From NCBI GenBank assembly GCA_947305065.1, contig CAMZCT010000014.1, positions 1-45,573 on the forward strand: a DNA stretch of 45,573 bases, read 5' to 3'. The translations under genes were made by a program, and so were the position numbers. The notes below the pieces were generated by a model. It had not been told where the DNA came from. It saw only the letters and a program-made list of their open reading frames with translations, and searched no databases. Shown piece by piece: positions 16,931-24,984 of the stretch. Numbering within the stretch: the stretch's first letter is position 1; each line of letters begins with the position of its first letter. The DNA is from an uncultured Mycoplasmatota bacterium. Its GTDB lineage: Bacteria > Bacillota_I > Bacilli_A > RF39 > UBA660.

Positions 16931-18046
16931 TCAAAAAACGCCTTTTGTTATCTTGATTAAAACACCTTTTAACCATTCAATAATTGCGCAAATCAAGTAA
17001 ATTGTACAAGCTGTTCCAAAGGTGATAAGAATAATATTTAAAGTATTATATTTAAGTGAAAATGATAATAATCCTTTTATATATTTATAGAATATTAAAG
17101 GGTGAACATGAATTATGTATACTGCGAAAGAGGCTTTTGCAAGAAAAGAAACTATTCTATTTAAAATATTATTATTTTTAATATCAATCTTAAGAAACAA
17201 TAAAAATATACACAAAGATAACAAAACATTAAATGGAGATATGTAATCTAAAAACCTTAAATATAACCAATCTATTCCCATATTATTTAACCTATATTTA
17301 TTGGTTATTATATTGAGAATGGTTGCTATTATTAAACTAATAATACCAACAAATATTAGTTTAGTAGATTTGTAGTCATTTTCTTTTTGATATTTGGAAA
17401 TGTATGCACCGATTAGATAGCAGTAGATTAACCAAAAAACACTATATCCATTATTTATTTTAAAGAAATCATAATTAATAAGGAATTGAGGTATAGTAAA
17501 TAGAATGAATAGTAGTACTAGCAGTTTTTTATACTTCTTTCTATCTACGTTTTTTATAAAAGTATTAAGATATGGAGTACATAGATATAAAACTAAGTAA
17601 CAAGTTACATACCAATACTCGTTATATAACATTGGGAAAAGAGAAGATATCAATAAGTTTGGCATCGTGTTTATATTTATATAACCATTAATTATGTAAT
17701 TTTTTAAATCAACAATATTAAATGGTGTATTTTTAACATCATATAGATTGAAAGCAAAAAAAATTATTGTAATTATAAAACTATAAAAAATAGTTGTTCC
17801 TAGTATTCCTATTATTCTTTTTTTATTAATTTTTTCTTTTTTATATAACAAATATCCTGATAGAAATCCAAATAGATTTATACAAGTGAAAAATAAGCCG
17901 TAAATCAAAGTAATAATTGGATAAGCTACTTTTCTATCCAGGATATTATTAAGTATCCCTCCTTGGTTAATTAAATGAAGCATAACAACCCCAATACCGG
18001 CAAATAGTCTTATATAATTCAAGTTGTTTTTCTTTTCTTCTATCAT
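16931..18046 (-). CDS. Membrane acyltransferase, acyltransferase-3 family
   Basis: A 371-residue polytopic protein. The first helix reads NYIRLFAGIGVVMLHLINQGG with the family His, followed by FFTCINLFGFLSGYLL and, after a loop, NEYWYVTCYLVLYLCTPYLN, a pattern typical of acyltransferase 3 proteins. It is flanked by terminators on both sides, so it is transcribed alone. Even so, it lies at the head of the polysaccharide locus and probably acylates a surface glycan. It is one of three members of this family in 14 kb. The ribosome site is weak (GTGATG before ATAT-ATG). Confidence 0.85.
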   Translation of the reverse strand: MIEEKKNNLNYIRLFAGIGVVMLHLINQGGILNNILDRKVAYPIITLIYGLFFTCINLFGFLSGYLLYKKEKINKKRIIGILGTTIFYSFIITIIFFAFNLYDVKNTPFNIVDLKNYIINGYININTMPNLLISSLFPMLYNEYWYVTCYLVLYLCTPYLNTFIKNVDRKKYKKLLVLLFILFTIPQFLINYDFFKINNGYSVFWLIYCYLIGAYISKYQKENDYKSTKLIFVGIISLIIATILNIITNKYRLNNMGIDWLYLRFLDYISPFNVLLSLCIFLLFLKIDIKNNNILNRIVSFLAKASFAVYIIHVHPLIFYKYIKGLLSFSLKYNTLNIILITFGTACTIYLICAIIEWLKGVLIKITKGVF

Positions 18047-18072
18047 ATATCATCACATATTAATTATACCAT

Positions 18073-18105
18073 AAAAAAATTGACAGTTTATTTTAAACTA
18101 TCAAT
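18073..18105 (-). terminator. Intrinsic terminator of the gtrB-like gene
   Basis: A 12-bp stem (18079-18090 and 18094-18105, one G-U) with a 3-base loop is followed by seven T on the minus strand. It overlaps the stop codon of the GtrB-like gene. Confidence 0.8.
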
Positions 18106-19060
18106 GTTTTAATTCTTCTTCAATACAATATCTCGGCCTTGATTTTGTTTCAATATAAACCTTTCCTAAATATTCACCTATTACACCAATACAGAATATT
18201 TGGATACCACTAAACAGACATATCAGTGAGGTTATTGTTGCCCATCCAGTAACTGTGTTACCTGTTAAATATCTAATAAAGACATATATTAGATATATAA
18301 TGCTGAAAAATGCAACTATTAAACCAAAGTTCATAATCATTTTTAATGGTGCTGTTGTAAACGATGTTATGCCTTCCCATGCGAAGCTTAACATTTTCTT
18401 TAAAGGATATTTGGATTCACCCGCAAACCTCTCAGCTCGTTCATAATACACTATACTTGTTTTATATCCGATTAGAGGAAATATTCCTCTTAAGAATAGA
18501 TTTACTTCATTATACTTTTCTAGTTCTTCTAATACTTTTTTACTTGTTAAACGATAGTCAGCATGATTAAAAACAATATCAACACCCATAAATTTAATTA
18601 TTTTGTAAAAAGTTTCTGCTGTGACTCTTTTAAAAATCGAATCTTTTTTTCTTGTACTTCTTACGCCATAAACTATCTCGTTACCTTTATTGTATTCTTC
18701 AATCATTGAGTCAATAGCATTAATATCATCTTGTAAGTCAGCATCCATACTTATTACAATATCTGCATACTCTTTAGCAGTCATTAATCCTGCTAATAGG
18801 GCATTTTGGTGCCCTCTATTCCTTGATAAGGATATACCTGTAAATAGTTTTTCTTTTTTATTTATTTTTTTGATAATAGACCACGTTGAATCTTTTGATC
18901 CATCATTTACATACATAACTCTACTGTCTGAACTTATCTTTTTGTTTTTTATCAATTCTTCCAGTTTTTCTTTTAATCTGTTTGTTGATTCTTCTAGCAC
19001 TTCTTCTTCATTGTAACACGGAACCACAACAAATAATGTTTCCAACTTCTTTATCGCCAT
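18101..19060 (-). CDS. GtrB-like polyprenyl-phosphate glycosyltransferase (GT2)
   Basis: About 319 residues. The GT2 domain has VVPCYNEEEVLEES near the N-terminus, YVNDGSKDSTW, SLSRNRGHQNALLAG and SMDADLQDD as the metal-binding motif near residue 95. Two C-terminal membrane helices and GVIGEYLGKVYIETKSRP are the hallmark of bactoprenol-phosphate glucosyltransferases (GtrB, DPM1-like, YkcC). These transfer a sugar from UDP- or GDP-sugar to undecaprenyl phosphate, supplying GT-C enzymes outside the cell. The GT-C-like protein at 7658-9535 could be the user. ATG 19060 is chosen because a TAGGG site lies inside the longer frame from 19075. Confidence 0.93.
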   Translation of the reverse strand: MAIKKLETLFVVVPCYNEEEVLEESTNRLKEKLEELIKNKKISSDSRVMYVNDGSKDSTWSIIKKINKKEKLFTGISLSRNRGHQNALLAGLMTAKEYADIVISMDADLQDDINAIDSMIEEYNKGNEIVYGVRSTRKKDSIFKRVTAETFYKIIKFMGVDIVFNHADYRLTSKKVLEELEKYNEVNLFLRGIFPLIGYKTSIVYYERAERFAGESKYPLKKMLSFAWEGITSFTTAPLKMIMNFGLIVAFFSIIYLIYVFIRYLTGNTVTGWATITSLICLFSGIQIFCIGVIGEYLGKVYIETKSRPRYCIEEELKH

Positions 19061-19092
19061 TTTAACCCTACCCATATTTTTAACATTTAATA

Positions 19093-19707
19093 TTATTTAT
19101 AATTTTCTTTTCTTAGTAATTTTAATTTAAGTAAACTATAAGATAATAATAATGTTCCGCCTTCTATTAGTATTATCCAGAATATGGAAGTAATTATTGG
19201 TTGTTTACGAACCATCAAGAAAGGATAAGGTCCTTCTACAACTTGGCATATATTAAGTATTATTAGTATTATAGAATAGATAATAGTAAAGATCATTGTA
19301 TGTGGTATATATTTCTTTTCAATGTTAGTCTTAGTGAAAAATACATAAGTAATCATAGCCAAAATTGGACACAATGTGTGATAGTATAGCATTGCATCTT
19401 TAAATAGTAGCCATGAATAGTTAAATCTATACATTGGTGCTAATACTAAAATTACAACCGTGAAAGTTACAGTTAAACCAAGAACTGCCATATGGTTTAA
19501 TATTTCTAACCACTTAGGTATTTCTTTATTGAATACCAAGAAATATACAAATATTAATGATACTATTAACATTAAAATATTTGAATCTTCAGTATAATAC
19601 TGAAAATCAACAGAGTGTATTATATTTATTGTTGTTATCAAGCCCATTATTTCTAATAAGATCATTAGTAAATGCAGTATTAATAATTTTTTATTTTCTT
19701 CTTTCAT
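19093..19707 (-). CDS. Pr6Pr-like six-helix membrane protein
   Basis: About 204 residues, mostly membrane helices (I count six). YYTEDSNILMLIVSL near residue 40 and YYHTLCPILAMITYVFF near residue 107 resemble the Pr6Pr family of membrane proteins (FAR-17a/AIG1-like fold), whose bacterial function is not known. It lies 32 bases upstream of the GtrB-like gene, is likely co-transcribed with it, and might act on the same lipid-linked sugar. The frame can be extended to GTG 19716, but that GTG is part of the AGGTGAT ribosome site, so ATG 19707 is preferred. Confidence 0.65.
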   Translation of the reverse strand: MKEENKKLLILHLLMILLEIMGLITTINIIHSVDFQYYTEDSNILMLIVSLIFVYFLVFNKEIPKWLEILNHMAVLGLTVTFTVVILVLAPMYRFNYSWLLFKDAMLYYHTLCPILAMITYVFFTKTNIEKKYIPHTMIFTIIYSIILIILNICQVVEGPYPFLMVRKQPIITSIFWIILIEGGTLLLSYSLLKLKLLRKENYK

Positions 19708-19756
19708 AAGTATCACCTATAAGTATTATATAATAAAAATCTTAATAATTAAACAA

Positions 19757-19784
19757 AACAAAAAAAAGATGACTATTTGTCATC
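19757..19784 (-). terminator. Intrinsic terminator of the SPFH/vWA operon
   Basis: A 6-bp core stem (19768-19773 and 19779-19784) with a 5-base loop is followed by eight T and a second T-rich stretch on the minus strand. It overlaps the stop codon of the SPFH gene. Confidence 0.75.
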
Positions 19785-20744
19785 CTTTTTGTTATTGTTG
19801 TTATTTGGATTAAAGCTTCCTTGCATGTTGGCTGCAAATGATTGACCCATATTCATACCCATGATTGTTGCTCCAGCATTATTTGGGTTGTTAGCAAGAT
19901 CTTTAACAGCTTCAGCTTGATTAAGCTTAGTATAAACATCTGCTTCTTTGTCATTAACGCTTGTAGCTTTCATCTTAATAGATGTTCTTTCACGCATTGA
20001 CTTCTTAACTTCTTCTGGTACATCGATAGCAGTAACAACTAATTTAGTAACTTCAATACCAAGTGATTCTAGTTTTTCAGAAGTAATTTTAATTAATTCT
20101 TTACCTAGATCTGCTTGTTTAGAAGTTATTTCATCAAAGCTTACTTTTAAATTAGCTATTTCTTGAGCCATTCCTGATTGAATGAATGGAAGTACGTTAG
20201 CTGCTAAATCATTAACATAGAACTCATTAACTGTTCCTGTAATGTTTGTTAGTAACGCAACTGGGTTACTAACTTTAAACGCATATTCTCCATTAGCTAG
20301 TATTTCAATTGGTCCCCATTCTGGATCTTTATAAATTATTGGTGTTTGAGTACCAAACTTTTGACCAATCTTTTCTGTTAAACTAATAAAGTAAACTGCT
20401 TGTTCTTGAATTACTTCACCTTTGTAAGCAACTCTTTTGATACCTTCTAGAATTGTTTTTCCTAATCCACCAAATATATCAGTTTGGAATAGTACTGGTG
20501 ATGAAGTATCCATAAAATACATTCCTGGTTCTGTTACAATATCTTTTATTGCTCCGTTATCTACCAAGATAGCACATTCTCCAGGTTCAACAAATAACCT
20601 TGACTTATCTGTTATAGTACCTCTTTCTGTTGTTACTTTCTTGATTAACAAGTTTTTATCCTTGTTTTCAAGTTTGATGACCTCTTTAAATGAATCATCA
20701 AATTGACTCACCATAGATGTTTGAATAGACTTAATAAATCCCAT
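19773..20744 (-). CDS. SPFH/band 7 protein, YdjI-like
   Basis: A 323-residue protein of the SPFH branch found in B. subtilis YdjI: FVEPGECAILVDNGAIKDI near residue 50, EPGMYFMDTSSPVLFQ, then a long SPFH body with GEYAFKVSNPVALL and VTAIDVPEEVKKSMRER near residue 237. The C-terminal region is short and rich in Gly, Met and Asn, and ends in a poly-Asn/Lys tail. I see no zinc ribbon. No membrane helix is present, so it probably binds the inner face of the membrane as oligomers. It is the last gene of the five-gene vWA operon, with an AAGGAGG ribosome site. Confidence 0.9.
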   Translation of the reverse strand: MGFIKSIQTSMVSQFDDSFKEVIKLENKDKNLLIKKVTTERGTITDKSRLFVEPGECAILVDNGAIKDIVTEPGMYFMDTSSPVLFQTDIFGGLGKTILEGIKRVAYKGEVIQEQAVYFISLTEKIGQKFGTQTPIIYKDPEWGPIEILANGEYAFKVSNPVALLTNITGTVNEFYVNDLAANVLPFIQSGMAQEIANLKVSFDEITSKQADLGKELIKITSEKLESLGIEVTKLVVTAIDVPEEVKKSMRERTSIKMKATSVNDKEADVYTKLNQAEAVKDLANNPNNAGATIMGMNMGQSFAANMQGSFNPNNNNNKKDDK

Positions 20745-20758
20745 AAATAATTCCTCCT

Positions 20759-21970
20759 TTAATTATTTTCTCTTAAGTATTCTATTATCTTATTATATGT
20801 GTCCATTTTTAGTCCACTTGTTACACTATCTATTGATTGTGGTATTCCACTTACATTAACTTTTGTTACGTCATAGTTTCCACCACTTACACCAACTCTA
20901 AAGCCATATTTTGACCAAGCAATTTGTTGGATGTCTTTGTCATCAAAGGCTTTTAAGTATTCGTTTCCTAGATCATCAAAAGTTGCTATACAGTGTGAAT
21001 TCCAAATTGTTGGTTTTGGATAGAGAATAACTAATTTATCTTTAACTGCTTTATAAGCATCTGGTTTAGCTGTATTTAATTCCATTATACTTTTTTCGTA
21101 ATCAACTATCATTGGTTTTGCACCTTGACCTTGTCTTAAATACATTTCGAATAAATCTGATGGTGTATTATTCATATAACCAGATTTTTTATAAAACTCA
21201 TTTAATTTAGGTAATGCTTTATTAATACTTTCTTCACTCATATCAGTATTAGTCATTATTGATAGTAGTAATCCATAATATGTAGCTCCAGGTGATGACG
21301 TAACAGGATCAGTTGAGTAAATATTAATCTTTCCATATATTGATGACAAACCAATATCACTCCACGTTTTACCTGCTAATATATAATCTAATAGTTTATT
21401 CATATCGGTAATGTAGTAAATACCATCTTCTTTAGTAACTATTTGTTCTTTGATTAGGGCTTCTGCTACATCTTTCCAACTATAAATAACTATTGGAGTA
21501 TTAAGTGTTAAACTACCATTTTTTACATAATATCTATCAGCTTCTCCTAATGCTTTATTAGGTGATAATTTGTAATAATCATAGAACCTTTCATCCGAAG
21601 TAAATAGGACGTTATATTTTGAACAGCTTTGACAATTAACTGACCATTCACTTTCTGAAACATTATTGTTTCCTAAATGAACGTATTCTCTTACTAATGG
21701 AGCAGTTACCGTTTTACCATTTGACCAGCTATCATATATAACATTTAGTTTATATTTACTTTCCATTATTTTTGTTACTTCATCATCGGAAATAAAATCT
21801 TCTTTACCTCCACCCGTGGCAACGTATACATCTTTTAAAGCGTTGTTTTTCTTATTAGTAGTAAGTATTACAGTAATTAGTATAGTTAGTAGGATTACAC
21901 CAGCTATTATTGCTATACCAATTATCTTTTCTTTCTTTCCTTCTTTTTCGATTTTTATATCATTATTCAT
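20759..21970 (-). CDS. Membrane-anchored substrate-binding-like protein
   Basis: About 403 residues. A cytoplasmic basic N-terminus is followed by one membrane helix (residues about 17-38) and a large external domain. The external part resembles type 2 periplasmic binding proteins and the substrate-binding half of the vWA protein two genes upstream: YVATGGGKEDF near the start, mixed alpha/beta repeats, and YPKPTIWNSHCIATF late in the chain. There is a CQSC pair near residues 113-116. No permease or ATPase of an ABC importer is nearby, so a receptor or sensor role is more likely than transport. AGGTGG, 5 bases before ATG 21970, sets the start. It overlaps the XpaC-like gene by 8 bases. Confidence 0.7.
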   Translation of the reverse strand: MNNDIKIEKEGKKEKIIGIAIIAGVILLTILITVILTTNKKNNALKDVYVATGGGKEDFISDDEVTKIMESKYKLNVIYDSWSNGKTVTAPLVREYVHLGNNNVSESEWSVNCQSCSKYNVLFTSDERFYDYYKLSPNKALGEADRYYVKNGSLTLNTPIVIYSWKDVAEALIKEQIVTKEDGIYYITDMNKLLDYILAGKTWSDIGLSSIYGKINIYSTDPVTSSPGATYYGLLLSIMTNTDMSEESINKALPKLNEFYKKSGYMNNTPSDLFEMYLRQGQGAKPMIVDYEKSIMELNTAKPDAYKAVKDKLVILYPKPTIWNSHCIATFDDLGNEYLKAFDDKDIQQIAWSKYGFRVGVSGGNYDVTKVNVSGIPQSIDSVTSGLKMDTYNKIIEYLRENN

Positions 21971-22586
21971 CTTTACCACCTACCATAACATCTTCTTTGT
22001 TTATACCACTTGTTTTTTCAAATATTTTTATTTCAGTATCTATATCTAACATCTTAGCTTCTTGCATGTTCTTAGCTTGTTTTCTAAATGCTTCTAAAAC
22101 ATTTTCTAAGTACTTTTTTGTTGATGATATAAATTCTTTATCATCTTTAGTTTTTTCTTCTTTATTTTTAATTAAATTGTATTTGTATAGTATTTTATAT
22201 GATATATCTAAGTAATAATCAAAGAAATCAAATGTATATTCTACTTTTTTAGGTCTTTGGCTAAGACTTACTAAAATACTATCTGTTAATTTGGATATTT
22301 CTTCTGTTATTTCTTTTATATCTTTATCTTCTGTTCTATTTGCTTCATTGTTTACTTTTGAAGCTAAATAGTAGTAGTTATTTATACTTTCACCGTTCAG
22401 TTCTCTTACATCTTCTTTTCTAAAGAAGAATATACCTCCAATATATATTCCAATGGTCAATATTACTGGTATTAGTATTCTTACTACTAGATTTATTCCT
22501 ATTATAGTAAGTACTACATATAATACTATAAAGAATATTGAAGCTAATATTGCTGCATATATATATCTTTTTTGAATTTGTCTCAT
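21963..22586 (-). CDS. XpaC-like membrane protein
   Basis: A 207-residue protein with two N-terminal membrane helices (residues about 9-28 and 31-52), a short basic turn and a helical cytoplasmic domain. The last 100 residues resemble XpaC (named for 5-bromo-4-chloroindolyl phosphate hydrolysis): FFDYYLDISYKILYKY, then a helix with KKYLENVLEAFRKQ, and LDIDTEIKIFEKT close to the C-terminus. XpaC usually accompanies TelA (toxic anion resistance), which I do not find in this window. The start overlaps the vWA stop as TAATG behind AAGGAG. Family recognition is by motif only and moderately sure. Confidence 0.65.
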   Translation of the reverse strand: MRQIQKRYIYAAILASIFFIVLYVVLTIIGINLVVRILIPVILTIGIYIGGIFFFRKEDVRELNGESINNYYYLASKVNNEANRTEDKDIKEITEEISKLTDSILVSLSQRPKKVEYTFDFFDYYLDISYKILYKYNLIKNKEEKTKDDKEFISSTKKYLENVLEAFRKQAKNMQEAKMLDIDTEIKIFEKTSGINKEDVMVGGKDE

Positions 22587-24193
22587 TAGCTATAACTCCT
22601 TACCTCTTTAAATGCTTCAACTAATCCGGACTTACCATTAAATATTTTAGCATTAGTTAGGTTAGCTATTTCTTTTAGTTGGTATTCGCTAGGATTACCA
22701 AAAGTAATACTATATATTGGAATGTCTAAATTATTATTACTGTAGAATGATGATAAGCTACTATATGATCCATTATTGGAATGACCATCGGTCATTAGTA
22801 TTTCCATCTTCATATATTCGTCACTTTCTTGCTTTAGTATTTTAAGAGCTTCTATTGATGGACTATAAATATTAGTATCTCCATATGCTCTTAGAGAATC
22901 AACAAAGTTTATTAAGTATGTTGTATCAGCTCCGTTAGTAGTATTACTTATTTGATTGACTGTACTATTGAAAGTAATGATTGTAATTTTATCTTTATCA
23001 GAAAATTGGATACTATCTTTTCTTGCTATTTCTTTATTTAAAATATAATGCATAGCATCTTTTAGCTCTACCAAACCATTATTACTATTCATACTTCCTG
23101 ATGTATCTAAAACAAAGACTGTATGAGTTGGTTTTCTTAAAGCATCTATATAAAGATCGAACGCTTCGTTCATAACTGTTTTACTTGGATATTTAAATGG
23201 CATTAAGTATTTATTAGTATCTATACCCCATTCTTTATTAAAGACATTATTATCGGTTTTTTCTTTAACTCCACCAAACCAAGTTCTTAAACCTTTACCT
23301 TCAAGTTTCTTCGCTGTATCGTTACTTCTTAAGTATTTTTGAATCTTATAAAAGTCTTCTTCTTTGCTTTGATTTCTATTAACGTATCCAATTGGCATAT
23401 CATTAATTGCTACACCATCTAGAGGATATAATAAGTATAAAGGTTCTTTACCCTTTTCTATTAGTTTTTTATTTAAATCTATTAAAGTGCTTTCATAATT
23501 AATTACAGCTTCATAATCACCATTAATAAACATTTCATCTAAGTAGTTTTCATCACCACTTACTCTTTCAACACCTTTAAAGAATTCTTTCATATTATTT
23601 ATTAGTGTCTGATCTTTAAGCATTTCACTTTTTAATACTTCTGGACTTCCTGCTAAACTATTTAGTAAAGCTAAGTAAGCAATTGCTCCAGTATTGGTTT
23701 TAGTTACAGAATTCATAACATATTTTAACTGACCACTTTTTATCGCATTTAGAATATTTACGTTATATATGTCTGTTCCTATAAAACCTAGTTGCTGAGC
23801 TTTGCTTTTTTTAACACCCATGACAACCGGAGAAATAGCTATAGATTTACTATTAGTAACTAAACTAGAATTGTTTAACATATATAACCAAATAGAATTT
23901 GATATCCATACAGCATCATATCTATTGTTCTCATCATTTAGTTTATTTACTATTTCTAAGTCATCTGAATACTCTATTTTTAAATTAATCTTCTCTTTTT
24001 TAGCAAATTCCATTAAATCTTCTTCCATAAAGGAATTAGCATCTGAAGATATTAAGGTAAAATATCTTTCGTCATAATTAAATACATCATTCAGTCCTTT
24101 TAGAACTATATTTTTTATGTTAGAAAAACCCATTATAAGTAGTATTAATACTATAAATACAACTACCCCTTTGGTATTTTTTTTGTTTACCAT
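22586..24193 (-). CDS. Substrate-binding plus von Willebrand factor A domain protein
   Basis: A 535-residue protein with an N-terminal membrane anchor (residues about 9-24), a type 2 substrate-binding-like domain (about 40-330) and a C-terminal vWA domain (about 357-535). The vWA metal-ion-dependent adhesion site is complete: DTSGS at 363-367, the Thr of GDTNI near 440 and the Asp of MTDG near 469. The vWA domain should therefore bind a divalent cation and a partner protein. The fold faces outward. The substrate-binding plus vWA architecture is known in Gram-positive bacteria, but its ligand is not. Here it is followed without a gap by the XpaC-like gene and then a second substrate-binding-like protein. 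Confidence 0.88.
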   Translation of the reverse strand: MVNKKNTKGVVVFIVLILLIMGFSNIKNIVLKGLNDVFNYDERYFTLISSDANSFMEEDLMEFAKKEKINLKIEYSDDLEIVNKLNDENNRYDAVWISNSIWLYMLNNSSLVTNSKSIAISPVVMGVKKSKAQQLGFIGTDIYNVNILNAIKSGQLKYVMNSVTKTNTGAIAYLALLNSLAGSPEVLKSEMLKDQTLINNMKEFFKGVERVSGDENYLDEMFINGDYEAVINYESTLIDLNKKLIEKGKEPLYLLYPLDGVAINDMPIGYVNRNQSKEEDFYKIQKYLRSNDTAKKLEGKGLRTWFGGVKEKTDNNVFNKEWGIDTNKYLMPFKYPSKTVMNEAFDLYIDALRKPTHTVFVLDTSGSMNSNNGLVELKDAMHYILNKEIARKDSIQFSDKDKITIITFNSTVNQISNTTNGADTTYLINFVDSLRAYGDTNIYSPSIEALKILKQESDEYMKMEILMTDGHSNNGSYSSLSSFYSNNNLDIPIYSITFGNPSEYQLKEIANLTNAKIFNGKSGLVEAFKEVRSYS

Positions 24194-24254
24194 TCTACCA
24201 CTACTCTCTTTGATTATTTTATCATATAATTTATTAATTCCATATATGTTATTA

Positions 24255-24917
24255 TTATTTTTTCATATCATCTCTTATATTGTAATAAAGATTAGATAAA
24301 GCAATTACCATTTGGGAAATACCATATATCTTTATTATGTTATATAATGTTTGAACATTTTTATCATTTTTTGTAATGTACTTGTTATCTATTAATTCTT
24401 TCATACTTATCTGAATTATTTTGTTTTCAATAGGTATTGTTACTATGTTATATAGTAATACTGCTATTAGTAGTATCAAAACAACTTTGTAGGTTGGAAA
24501 GGAATTAAGTATAATTCCAATTAACAATAATAAATATATAAAAGTTGTTAATAAATTAATAAAATTATCTATCGACATTTTAGTTTTTACTGTTTTATCT
24601 CCTTTATTATATAAATACGCTTTGGTAGCAAAGTAGGAAGATAATACTAGAGAGTAAACAGAATCGTTATGAAATACTGGTGAAGAGAATCTTAAGACGT
24701 TTTGTTTTATATCAAAACTATCAGTGAAGTATCCTCTTCTTTCTACTATATACATATTCTCTAGTTTATGTTTATCTAATATAGCTCTTGCTATTTCGAA
24801 ACCACTTAGCTCTTTTTTGTTATCGATATTATTATATTTATTTGAGATAAAGTTGATAATTATAAAGGCGATGAGTGGTATTAAGTAAATTATTAATAAT
24901 AGATATAAATAATTCAT
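24255..24917 (-). CDS. YugP-like membrane protein with degenerate active site
   Basis: A 220-residue protein that aligns with the YugP/Zn_peptidase_2 family: N-terminal helix, SGFEIARAILDKHKL near residue 38, YFTDSFDIKQNVLRFSSPVF near residue 62, and two later helices. The family's zinc motif HEVGH falls in this protein on YFATK in a gap-free alignment (SVYSLVLSS then YFATK). Both metal-binding His and the catalytic Glu are therefore gone. It is most likely a pseudoenzyme, acting as a membrane partner or scaffold. It is the first gene of the operon, 61 bases upstream of the vWA gene, and its ribosome site is weak. Confidence 0.7.
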   Translation of the reverse strand: MNYLYLLLIIYLIPLIAFIIINFISNKYNNIDNKKELSGFEIARAILDKHKLENMYIVERRGYFTDSFDIKQNVLRFSSPVFHNDSVYSLVLSSYFATKAYLYNKGDKTVKTKMSIDNFINLLTTFIYLLLLIGIILNSFPTYKVVLILLIAVLLYNIVTIPIENKIIQISMKELIDNKYITKNDKNVQTLYNIIKIYGISQMVIALSNLYYNIRDDMKK

Positions 24918-24956
24918 ATAATCACTGTCTTTCCGATATTATTTTATCACAAAAAG

Positions 24957-24984
24957 AAAAAGTTTAAAGTGACTTTAAACTTTT
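24957..24984 (-). terminator. Intrinsic terminator of the permease gene
   Basis: A 12-bp perfect stem (24958-24969 and 24973-24984) with a 3-base loop is followed by a T-rich stretch on the minus strand. It separates the YfcC-like gene from the YugP/vWA operon. Confidence 0.85.

Noticed and set aside
20759..24193. ABC importer based on two substrate-binding-like domains
   Set aside because: No permease or ATPase is in the operon, and one binding domain is fused to vWA, which suits sensing or adhesion better.
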